DNA from: Candidatus Calditenuaceae archaeon JGI OTU-3
GTDB lineage: Archaea; Thermoproteota; Nitrososphaeria_A; Caldarchaeales; Calditenuaceae
Assembly: GCA_000494185.1 (NCBI GenBank)
Contig: AWOC01000046.1
Location: 1 to 6,146 of the forward strand
Direction of reading: 5' to 3'
Length of the DNA: 6,146 nt
Both the position numbers and the translations under genes were made by a program. The notes under the pieces are model-generated. The model was not told the origin of the DNA. It searched no databases and saw nothing but the letters and a program-made list of their open reading frames with translations. Positions 1 through 5,671 of this stretch are shown piece after piece. Every line of letters begins with the position of its first letter. Within the stretch, counting starts at the first letter, position 1.

Positions 1-392
1 GGACCCATAGCTGGGGGCAGATAGGACAGCATAGGAAGCACGGCGCGAAAGGAGGGAGGGGTATGGCGGGAGGCCACAAACACAAATGGACGTGGATACT
101 GAAATACGCACCAGATCACTTCGGAGAAAAGGGTTTCCGCCCCCCAACTTCGAGGGAAAAGCCAGCGATCAATCTCTACCAAATATCCACCATCGCTGAA
201 CGGCTGGTCAGGTCAGGCAAGGCTAAGTTTGAGGACGGTAAAGTTGTGGTGGACCTGGCGTCGCATGGCTATAAAAAGGTTCTCGCGCGGGGTGCGCTCA
301 CAGTTCCCGTGAAAATTCTTGCCGAGAGTTGGAGTAAGGGTTTGGAGCAAAAGCTCGCTGCGTTCAACTCGGAGATAGCGAAGGCGGGCTAG
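1..392 (+). CDS. rpl15: Large-subunit ribosomal protein uL15 (L15), 5' end missing
   Basis: This is the C-terminal part of archaeal/eukaryotic-type uL15 (L15/L27a), a protein of the large ribosomal subunit that binds 23S rRNA. The frame is open from base 3 and reads THSWGQIGQHRKHGAKGGRG before the methionine at 63. That Met is therefore internal, lying in the family's glycine-rich rRNA-binding segment (GGRGMAGGHKHKW), and the true start lies upstream of the window. The remaining C-terminal domain (VDLASHGYKKVLARGALTVPVKI) matches the uL15 fold, which ends in a domain carrying the L15 signature. The TAG stop is followed 4 nt later by secY, the conserved spc-operon arrangement, so co-transcription is expected. 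About 130 codons are visible of a protein usually near 145-155 residues. Confidence 0.95.
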   Translation, partial: THSWGQIGQHRKHGAKGGRGMAGGHKHKWTWILKYAPDHFGEKGFRPPTSREKPAINLYQISTIAERLVRSGKAKFEDGKVVVDLASHGYKKVLARGALTVPVKILAESWSKGLEQKLAAFNSEIAKAG

Positions 393-396
393 GTCC

Positions 397-1827
397 ATGT
401 CTGAGGGGACAAGACGAGTCATCGAGGGCTTTGCGAGGATCCTCCCAGAGGTAGCTAAACCGGTTAGGAAGCTTACGCTGGGAGAACGCCTCGTCTGGAC
501 CGCGCTTGTCCTCATACTATACGAGACGATGAGCAGCATAGCCCTCTACGGGGTCGAAAAAGCCGCTCAGCAGGCAAGCCCACTCCTCCTCAACATAATC
601 TTCGCCTCAAACATTGGCACACTAACCACACTAGGGATTGGGCCGATAGTGACTGGTGGCCTCATTCTCCAGCTACTTGTCGGTGCAGAGATAATTCGGC
701 TCGACCTGAAGAAGAGCGAGGACAGAGCATTATTCACCGCCCTAAGCAAGCTCTTCACACTCGCCATAGCCATCTTCCAAGGCGCCTCCTACGTCCTAGC
801 CGGCTACTTCGGCACCCTCACAGCGACCGCACAGATCCTAGTGTTTGTCCAGCTACTTGCGGCAACCCTAATAATCATGCTTATGGACGAGCTTGTCCAG
901 AAGGGGTGGGGGCTGGGAAGCGGCATCAGCCTCTTCATAGCCGCAGGAGTGGCAGGCCAGATATTTTCAGACCTATTCTCGCCCATCGTTCTACAAGACG
1001 GCTACTTTCACGGGATAATTCTTGCCATGGTCCAGGCCGCGACGTCTCCTGAAGGTTTCGGCCCCCTCTTCATAAGACACATCGCACAGCGGGGAGACAT
1101 TCTAGGCCTCTTATCCACGATAGCGATAATCCTTCTTCTCATCTACGCTGAGGGTGTTAGGGTCAATATTCCTATTAGCCACTCGAGATTCGGCGGATAC
1201 AGGGGGAGCTACCCCATAAAGCTGCTCTATGTCTCTAACGTGCCCGTGATATTTGCCTCAACAGTCTTCACAAACATATACTACCTATCATCCATCATAT
1301 GGTCCAGATATAATCAGGATAACTCAAACTTTATCCTGAACTTGCTCAGCACCTTCACGATAGATCAAAATTCTGGGCAGCCAGAGCCCACAGGTGGCTT
1401 AGCCTATTATGCTCTAGGTCCAAACAACTTCACGCAGGCTTCAGAGGACCCAGTGAGGGCCCTCGTGTTCGTGGCGCTCATGGTCGGATTCTGCGTAATG
1501 CTTGGCAGATTCTGGATAACCGTCGGCGGTCTTTCACCGGATAGGGTGGCGGACCAACTTATAGCGGCAGGTATGCAGGTGCCTGGATTTAGAAGAGCCC
1601 CCGCGATAATCGCCTCTATCCTCAGGAGATACATCTACACAGTCTCCATAATCGGCTCGGTGATAGTGGGGGTATTGGCCAGCGTCGCCAACTATGTCAA
1701 CGCTTTTGGAACCGGAACTGGGCTGCTACTCATGATAGGTATTCTCTACCAGTATTACCAGATACTTGTGAGGGAGCGTGTTGCAGAGATGTATCCCGCG
1801 ATCGCCAGGATAATGGGTGAGGAGTAG
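397..1827 (+). CDS. secY: Preprotein translocase channel subunit SecY (Sec61 alpha)
   Basis: This is the channel-forming subunit of the SecYE-beta translocon, which moves unfolded proteins across, and membrane segments into, the cytoplasmic membrane. The 476 residues are normal for archaeal SecY. There are about ten hydrophobic segments, starting with TM1 (about 32-52), followed by the plug region. The two SecY signature regions are visible: GIGPIVTGGLILQLL (about 80-94) and MDELVQKGWGLGSGISLFI (about 163-181). The conserved cytoplasmic loop GVRVNIPISHSR...YPIKLLYVSNVPVIF (about 253-286) contacts the ribosome and ends with an archaeal-type extracellular loop before TM7. The gene begins 4 nt after uL15. 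No strong Shine-Dalgarno lies at ideal distance (GGCGGG at 383-388 is the best), so coupling to uL15 translation is likely. The neighbour DUF106 starts 2 nt after the stop. Adenylate kinase, common between these two genes in related archaea, is absent. Confidence 0.97.
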   Translation: MSEGTRRVIEGFARILPEVAKPVRKLTLGERLVWTALVLILYETMSSIALYGVEKAAQQASPLLLNIIFASNIGTLTTLGIGPIVTGGLILQLLVGAEIIRLDLKKSEDRALFTALSKLFTLAIAIFQGASYVLAGYFGTLTATAQILVFVQLLAATLIIMLMDELVQKGWGLGSGISLFIAAGVAGQIFSDLFSPIVLQDGYFHGIILAMVQAATSPEGFGPLFIRHIAQRGDILGLLSTIAIILLLIYAEGVRVNIPISHSRFGGYRGSYPIKLLYVSNVPVIFASTVFTNIYYLSSIIWSRYNQDNSNFILNLLSTFTIDQNSGQPEPTGGLAYYALGPNNFTQASEDPVRALVFVALMVGFCVMLGRFWITVGGLSPDRVADQLIAAGMQVPGFRRAPAIIASILRRYIYTVSIIGSVIVGVLASVANYVNAFGTGTGLLLMIGILYQYYQILVRERVAEMYPAIARIMGEE

Positions 1828-1829
1828 GG

Positions 1830-2312
1830 ATGCTTCAGCAGGCTGTCTGGGAGATACTTTTTTTCTCAAGCTTGCTTGCATTGACATCTACCGCTCTGAG
1901 GAGAATAATAATTACAAAAGAGGATATGATGGCTATGCAGGAGGTGCAGAAGTTTAACCGCGAATTAATGACAGCTCTAAGACAGAAGGACAAAAAGGCT
2001 ATAGAGAGACTTGAGAAGAGGAAGGAGTACATGCAGAGGATGCAGACACGAATCCTCGGCAAGAACATGCTTCTCATGGTCCTCTCTATGGCGATATTCT
2101 TTAGCTTCTTCTTCTACGCTAACGCTAGGTACCAGGGACTAGAGCTGTTGAAAATGCCTCCTGGACTTGAAATACCCTTTATCTCATCGGAAGGGAAGAT
2201 ACTCTTCTTCGGTTGGTACCTTTTAACGTTCTTCGCGGTCAGCCTACCCATAAACAAGTTTTTTGGCCGACAAATAGGGAGCCAAGGTATTTCAGAAAGC
2301 CCGCGGAAGTAG
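1830..2312 (+). CDS. EMC3/TMCO1-like membrane protein of the Oxa1 superfamily (DUF106)
   Basis: This is a 160-residue integral membrane protein of the archaeal DUF106 family. The family belongs to the Oxa1/YidC/EMC3/TMCO1/GET1 superfamily, whose members insert membrane proteins. Three hydrophobic segments are visible: about 5-25, about 78-97 (MLLMVLSMAIFFSFFFYA) and about 126-145 (ILFFGWYLLTFFAVSLPI). Between the first two lies a long charged stretch (about 32-72, rich in K, R, E, Q), the cytosolic coiled-coil hairpin typical of the family. A good Shine-Dalgarno, GGTGAGGAG (1816-1824), lies inside the end of secY, 5 nt before the ATG. Genetic linkage to secY fits a role in membrane-protein biogenesis beside the Sec channel; insertase activity is inferred from the family. 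Tandem stops (TAG then TGA at 2310-2315) close the frame, and eL34 restarts in the same frame 12 nt later. Confidence 0.9.
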   Translation: MLQQAVWEILFFSSLLALTSTALRRIIITKEDMMAMQEVQKFNRELMTALRQKDKKAIERLEKRKEYMQRMQTRILGKNMLLMVLSMAIFFSFFFYANARYQGLELLKMPPGLEIPFISSEGKILFFGWYLLTFFAVSLPINKFFGRQIGSQGISESPRK

Positions 2313-2320
2313 TGAGTTTC

Positions 2321-2327
2321 AGAGGAG
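2321..2327 (+). promoter_or_regulatory. Shine-Dalgarno-like AGAGGAG abutting the eL34 start
   Basis: AGAGGAG directly touches the ATG at 2328, leaving no spacer, where 5-9 nt is usual. No other in-frame ATG, GTG or TTG exists between the stop at 2313-2315 and the first zinc-finger cysteine codon. The ATG is therefore the only conventional start despite the poor geometry. Initiation may depend on ribosomes finishing DUF106 15 nt upstream. Confidence 0.4.
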
Positions 2328-2513
2328 ATGACGAGAAACAGAAGGGCCTGCGCGTGGTGTGGCAGAGAGATTCACGGAATCGCCGACGAATGGTCGTCAC
2401 CCTACAGCGAAAAGCGCGTTGAAAGGATATACGGCGGATATCTATGCCACAGCTGTCTTCAGAGCGCTATAGTTAGGTGGGCGGAGAGAGAGTGGGCCTC
2501 GGCTCAGGGATAG
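2328..2513 (+). CDS. rpl34e: Large-subunit ribosomal protein eL34 (L34e), unusually short
   Basis: This 61-residue zinc-ribbon protein matches the C-terminal two-thirds of archaeal eL34, a large-subunit ribosomal protein. Four zinc-ligand cysteines are present as C8-x2-C11 (CAWCG) and C40-x2-C43 (LCHSC). Between them is the family motif ending in RIYGGYLCHSCL, followed by a basic/aromatic helix. Archaeal eL34 is usually about 85-95 residues. The basic N-terminal part, typically resembling RS.SLRR..VRTPGG....H, is absent, and the inter-cysteine linker is also shortened. None of the three upstream frames encodes that missing part, because the sequence before 2313 is the DUF106 C terminus. Position after DUF106 and beside cytidylate kinase is the usual eL34 place and supports the assignment. 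Its last 10 nt overlap the end of the convergent cmk gene. Confidence 0.8.
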   Translation: MTRNRRACAWCGREIHGIADEWSSPYSEKRVERIYGGYLCHSCLQSAIVRWAEREWASAQG

Positions 2514-3055
2514 AAGGCCTTTACGGCCGACAGGGCGATGGAGAATACTTTGTCAGCGCTGATGTATGAGGTGTCTATCACCAGGTGGAAAGGCTCAAAG
2601 TCGGATCCTATCTCGACCCCATACAGGGCCTTGTATAGCTTTATGTTTCTATCATCACGTTCCGCTAAAATCCCTTCCGCCTGATGCGGAGGAAGACCGC
2701 TTCTCTTGGAGAGGCGCTCAGCCCTCACTGACCGGCTGGCCTTGAGCCATATCTTGAGACCTCCCTCGAAAAGCCACGGGATCACCCAGCTGTCGATAAC
2801 GACGTTGCCTTCTCTAGCTCTTTCGAGAAGCATCTCGTCGCACTCCTTATCAATAGAGTGGTCGCTCTCTCTAAGGGTTAGGAATCTCATCCCCTCCTCA
2901 CTCTCCCACCAACGGTTGGGTGTGGGATTGAATCCACGTTTGGAGGCGATGCTTTTCAGAACCTCGCCGCCAGAGTAGAGCCTCAGACCGAGCTCCTCTG
3001 CAAGCCTTCGTGCCAGCGTACTCTTTCCACTCGCGGCTAGACCACTCACTATCAC
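2504..3055 (-). CDS. cmk: Cytidylate kinase, archaeal type
   Basis: This is a P-loop nucleoside monophosphate kinase that transfers phosphate from ATP to CMP/dCMP in the cytosol. The 183 residues match the family's usual 180-190. The Walker A loop is G5-LAAS-G10-K11-S12-T13, a variant of the common GPPGSGKST. The LID-like region RDDRNIKLYKALYGVEI (about 134-150) and the following VIDTSYIS are characteristic of archaeal Cmk. The only usable starts are GTG at 3055 or GTG at 3049; an in-frame stop lies at 3074-3076. The other copy of this gene start (6035 onward) has seven extra residues at its N terminus, so this 5' end may be truncated or rearranged. A T-rich TATA-like stretch (3074-3080) sits about 20 nt before GTG 3055 and could give a leaderless mRNA. 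The gene converges on eL34, whereas in related archaea it usually follows eL34 on the same strand. Confidence 0.92.
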   Translation of the reverse strand: MIVSGLAASGKSTLARRLAEELGLRLYSGGEVLKSIASKRGFNPTPNRWWESEEGMRFLTLRESDHSIDKECDEMLLERAREGNVVIDSWVIPWLFEGGLKIWLKASRSVRAERLSKRSGLPPHQAEGILAERDDRNIKLYKALYGVEIGSDFEPFHLVIDTSYISADKVFSIALSAVKAFYP

Positions 3056-3059
3056 TACA
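2965..3059 (-). repeat. Inverted repeat arm A, 95 bp, 5' end of cmk
   Basis: Base-by-base comparison shows that the reverse complement of this stretch is identical to 6052-6146 without a mismatch. It holds the start of cmk including the Walker A codons. Identity stops abruptly four bases before the GTG start (3059/3060). The true repeat length is unknown, because the second arm is cut by the window end. Confidence 0.97.
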
Positions 3060-3118
3060 GTAGGTCTCCAGCTCTAAAAACCATAATTTGGACACTATCA
3101 AGCGTGTTTTCGAAGATC

Positions 3119-3126
3119 TTATATAT
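3119..3126 (+). promoter_or_regulatory. TATA box of the dioxygenase-like gene
   Basis: TTATATAT preceded by a purine-rich BRE-like GAAGA (3112-3116). An archaeal start site about 22-25 nt downstream would fall near 3145-3150, giving a leader of roughly 10-15 nt. A Shine-Dalgarno-like GGTGAG (3146-3151) lies 8 nt before the TTG start at 3160. The promoter implies transcription independent of the ribosomal cluster. Confidence 0.6.
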
Positions 3127-3159
3127 GTGCACTAGGGGGATGAAGGGTGAGACGGCGCA

Positions 3160-4188
3160 TTGGCGGAAACAGCCATCAAAGGCCTCCACCACATAACCCT
3201 AGTCACAGGTAACTACAGGGTTAACTACAGGTTCTACACGGAGGTGATGGGGCTTAGGCAGGTCAAGCTCTCAGTCAATCAAGACGATATATACCACCGC
3301 CACGCCTTCTATGCAAACCCCGAGAAAACAACAGGCAGCACAATAACGTTCTTTGAATGGCCACACCTCCCACATGGATGGCCGGGGCTGGGCTCACCCC
3401 ACCACCTTGCATACCGTGTAAAAACGGTTGAACAGCTGGTCAGGTGGAAGAGACGGCTTGAAGAGCACGGTGTTAAGACAGCGGGGCCTCAGATATATAG
3501 GGGCCGGGCATCCATCTACCTCCGAGACCCCGACAACGCACTCCTCGAGCTAACGGCCCCAGCAGAGGACGCAGACCAAGCCTATCTATGCGAGCTCCTA
3601 GAGGACACCGAGACATCGGTGGCTATAGACGCGGACATGAGGCTAACCGCCCTCGACCACGCAACCCCAATCGCGACAGACCCATGGATAACCCAGAAAT
3701 TCCTCGAAAAATTCCTAGCCATCACCGACGTCGAGCTGACCTCTGGACCCGCTGGAAAAGCCTTCCTCGAGACTATGTACGGTGGTGAAGTATATCTTCG
3801 CTACAGCATCAACCCACTAGCCGAAACCGGCGCTGTCGGTAAAGGCTCCATACACCATATAGCCCTTGCCGTCGAGACCGAGCAAGAGCAGCGTGAGATA
3901 ATGAGAAGGCTGAACGCGGCCCACGTCCCAAATTCGGGGATAGTCAACCGCCACTGGTTCAAATCACTCTACTTCAGGGACCCCGACGGCAACCTGCTAG
4001 AGATAGCCACGGCTGGCCCGGGATATGAGGTGGATGAGCCGCGCGAATCGCTAGGCTCAAAGCTCATCCTCCCACCATGGCTCGAGCCGCTTAGAAACAT
4101 CATCGAGGGAAGGCTCGCAAGACAGGACGCCGAAAACCCAGCCAAATGGCCCCCAGAATATAGCCTACCAGACCAGACAGAACCCTAA
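3160..4188 (+). CDS. Glyoxalase-fold (VOC) ring-cleaving dioxygenase-like protein
   Basis: A 342-residue cytosolic protein with two vicinal-oxygen-chelate modules (about 6-135 and about 162-290), resembling the PcpA/LinE/MhqO group of ring-cleaving dioxygenases that open (hydro)quinols or catechols using Fe(II). Candidate metal ligands fit the His-His-Glu triad of that group: His11 in LHHITL, His232/233 in SIHHIALAV and Glu281 in DPDGNLLEIAT. These lie at nearly the positions known for PcpA (His11, His227, Glu276). The first module ends in a parallel DPDNALLEL motif, as expected from internal duplication. TTG is the only upstream start before an in-frame TGA (3148-3150) and has a well-spaced Shine-Dalgarno. 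Substrate cannot be read from sequence; a glyoxalase or other VOC enzyme is the alternative. It interrupts a translation gene cluster, is divergent from cmk, and starts 100 bp from a repeat boundary, suggesting arrival by rearrangement or transfer. Confidence 0.85.
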   Translation: MAETAIKGLHHITLVTGNYRVNYRFYTEVMGLRQVKLSVNQDDIYHRHAFYANPEKTTGSTITFFEWPHLPHGWPGLGSPHHLAYRVKTVEQLVRWKRRLEEHGVKTAGPQIYRGRASIYLRDPDNALLELTAPAEDADQAYLCELLEDTETSVAIDADMRLTALDHATPIATDPWITQKFLEKFLAITDVELTSGPAGKAFLETMYGGEVYLRYSINPLAETGAVGKGSIHHIALAVETEQEQREIMRRLNAAHVPNSGIVNRHWFKSLYFRDPDGNLLEIATAGPGYEVDEPRESLGSKLILPPWLEPLRNIIEGRLARQDAENPAKWPPEYSLPDQTEP

Positions 4189-4527
4189 CAATCCAGCAAA
4201 CCCGACCCTCAAAATTCTGTCTAATGACCTCCGCAGCAACTAGGCCAACATTACGTAAAAAGTCATGGAGCCTGCCATGAAGGGCTCGGAGTTGGTATTC
4301 ACGTATTCCTGCGAAACAAATCTTGAGACATCCTTAGAGATTAGTGCAAGGGCCCGGCTGTTCAAAACCTCTAATTCATGTGCGAAATTCATCAATCTTG
4401 TTGAAACTAGTAGAGCATTGTCCGCAATATGTATATCTGAAGGGCCGTCCACAGAAAGTTTGTGTGTGAACCGGCCCTCCCCTTAACCATTTCCCTCACT
4501 CAACATCCTCAAAATGATTACTAAACG
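4189..4527. other. Gap without recognisable gene
   Basis: This 339-nt stretch lies between the dioxygenase-like gene and the tRNA. Open frames of about 70 codons exist on both strands (4265-4486 plus, 4240-4452 minus). They overlap each other, resemble no family I know and lack convincing initiation signals, so I do not call them genes. The only structure I see is a GC-rich hairpin at 4441-4478. No clear oligo-T terminator or C/D-box pair was found. Confidence 0.5.
4441..4478. repeat. GC-rich hairpin of unknown role
   Basis: AGGGCCG (4441-4447) pairs perfectly with CGGCCCT (4472-4478). Inside the loop, CACA (4450-4453) can pair with TGTG in the GT-rich run 4461-4468. On the minus strand it lies about 50 nt downstream of the tRNA 3' end. 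It could be a processing or termination structure, or part of a small RNA; nothing in the sequence decides. Confidence 0.35.
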
Positions 4528-4613
4528 CGCCGGGGGAGGGATTCGAACCCTCGCGGCCCGTATAGGGCCACAGGCTCTCCAGGCCTGCGCATTAACCACT
4601 CTGCCACCCCGGC
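4528..4613 (-). tRNA. tRNA-Ser (anticodon GGA)
   Basis: An 86-nt cloverleaf on the minus strand. The acceptor stem GCCGGGG/CCCCGGC has seven pairs. The D stem is GCA/TGC, and the anticodon stem CAGGC/GCCTG encloses the loop CTGGAGA with anticodon GGA (4578-4580), reading UCC/UCU. The long GC-rich variable arm (around TGGCCC...GGGCCGC) and discriminator G73 are hallmarks of tRNA-Ser. The T arm is GAGGG-TTCGAAT-CCCTC. CCA is not encoded (CGT follows) and there is no intron. It begins 19 nt after the cbf5 stop on the same strand. The only TATA-like sequence (ATATAC, about 4625-4630) is too near the tRNA to be its own promoter, so co-transcription with cbf5 and release by RNase P is likely. Confidence 0.97.
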
Positions 4614-4632
4614 CATACGATGGTATATGGCC

Positions 4633-5671
4633 TTAGCTCATTTTAGGTCTTCTTTTCTTCCAATAGGGGGGGTAAGTCCCTCTTGGAAGATAAACCCTGT
4701 CAGTACGCGCGATGATCCCCCCTTCTCTCAACGCGTCGTCAGTAGACTTGAGGGCTAGCCCTACGGCGATTATCTCTCCCTTAAGAGTGAATATTCCTAT
4801 CCTGGATCCCGCGGCGATACCCTCCTCTATCCTCGCCACCCCTGGCATTGCGAGGGGCGCTCCATGACAGATAGCGTCTACGGCCGTATCCAGGACCTCA
4901 ATTCTCGGCAGAAAGGAGAGAAAATCCTCAATAGGGCTGACAATCTTCTTGAGTTCCTCCTCTCTTCCAGCATCCCTTTTTAGCCACTCAGCCCTCTGCA
5001 CGTCTTGGATCCTTACAGCTTCACGCTCCGTCTTCCCAGCTATCCTCGTCCTCCTCAGCTCATACATGTGAGCTCCCGTTCCGAGGAGTAGCCCCAAGTC
5101 GTGGCAGATCTTCCTTATGTATGTTCCCCCACTCACGACCATTCGGAGTAATAGGTCACGTCCATCCCTTTCTAATAGCTCCAGCTCGTATACCGTGCGG
5201 ATTCGTGGCCGTCGCGCCACGTTGGACCTGACCGGTGGGGTCTGGTAGATCTCGCCCAGAAACTGTGAGAGTGCCCACTCAACCTCGGGATCTGAGGCCT
5301 CTCCGTGGAGCCTTAACACGCAGATGTACTCCTTGGGGCAGGAGTGAGCCTCCACCGACGCCTTAGTTGAGTCTCCAAGAAAGATAGGCAGGAGGCCAGA
5401 GACGGCGGGATCTCCCTGCACGAGGCTCTAGGGTCCCACCGTACCCCGCCTTATCCACACCCAGTATCTTCCGTATTCTATCCATCACTTCTTGGCACCG
5501 GGGCCCCCTGGGCTTGTCCAGCAGTATATAACCCATCCGTAGATTCTCCTCGAGGCTCCTGCTCCATGGATCTGACCCAAACCGCGCGTCTGTCTCAGCA
5601 TCCCTCACAATTATGATCGACCTCTCCTTCACCCAGGGAGGCTCCCTGTAACGGAGTAGCAATCCTACCAC
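4633..5671 (-). CDS. cbf5: H/ACA RNP pseudouridine synthase Cbf5 (dyskerin/TruB family), split by a 16-nt intron
   Basis: This is the catalytic subunit of the H/ACA guide ribonucleoprotein, converting uridines in rRNA to pseudouridine; archaeal Cbf5 also acts on tRNA U55. Coding parts are 5671-5428 and 5411-4633. Their 1023 nt give 340 residues plus stop, the usual archaeal length. In order: an N-terminal extension; motif I MGYILLDKPRGP (TSH usually following GP is replaced by RCQ); catalytic motif II GYGGTLDPAVSG with Asp82, created only by splicing; KEYIC (Tyr110); motif III GTYIRKICHD (about 177-186); and a C-terminal PUA domain (about 250-328) with a basic tail. The GTG start has GAGGT 6 nt upstream and overlaps the eL14 stop by 7 nt, so translation is probably coupled. 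Unspliced, the frame would stop at 5363 without catalytic or PUA domains. A plain frameshift is the alternative, but the BHB fold argues strongly against it. Confidence 0.93.
5404..5440 (-). other. Bulge-helix-bulge splice motif around the cbf5 intron
   Basis: Read on the minus strand, the outer helix GGUGGGA (5440-5434) pairs with UCCCGCC (5410-5404), seven pairs with one G-U. The central four-pair helix is CCCU (5433-5430) with AGGG (5417-5414). Two 3-nt bulges, both AGA, flank it (5429-5427 and 5413-5411), each cut as AG^A. The inner hairpin is GC/GC with a 5-nt loop (5426-5418). This is the symmetric hBHBh' geometry recognised by the archaeal tRNA splicing endonuclease. Confidence 0.92.
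5412..5427 (-). other. 16-nt archaeal intron in the cbf5 pre-mRNA
   Basis: The intron reads AGCCUCGUGCAGGGAG in the transcript. It interrupts the Asp82 codon after its first base (G^AU, phase 1), so removal turns LEPRAG into the expected LDPAVSG. Direct-repeat ambiguity at the ends allows four 16-nt choices, but only this one places both cuts after the second base of the 3-nt bulges. Exons would be joined by the tRNA ligase RtcB. Introns of this class in cbf5 are documented in Crenarchaeota; the splicing itself is inferred here. Confidence 0.9.

Noticed and set aside
63..392. ATG 63 as the uL15 start
   Set aside because: The frame is open upstream to the window edge and encodes the conserved family segment SWGQIGQHRKHGAKGGRG, so this Met is internal.
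2213..2422. Open frame overlapping DUF106 and eL34 as a source for the missing eL34 N terminus
   Set aside because: Its translation does not resemble the eL34 N-terminal segment, and it is in another frame from the zinc ribbon.
2898..3101. 67-codon minus-strand frame across the cmk start
   Set aside because: It is an out-of-frame shadow of cmk with no recognisable motif.
4240..4486. Two overlapping open frames of about 70 codons on opposite strands
   Set aside because: No family resemblance, no initiation signals, and they shadow each other; likely chance.
4528..4613. tRNA-Leu instead of tRNA-Ser, because of the long variable arm
   Set aside because: The anticodon in the seven-base loop CTGGAGA is GGA and the discriminator is G, both fitting serine.
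5363..5671. A truncated Cbf5 with a separate downstream Cbf5 fragment, i.e. a frameshifted pseudogene
   Set aside because: The offset is exactly 16 nt, its removal restores the catalytic motif and family length, and the flanks form a complete BHB fold. An intron explains all of this better than decay or error.
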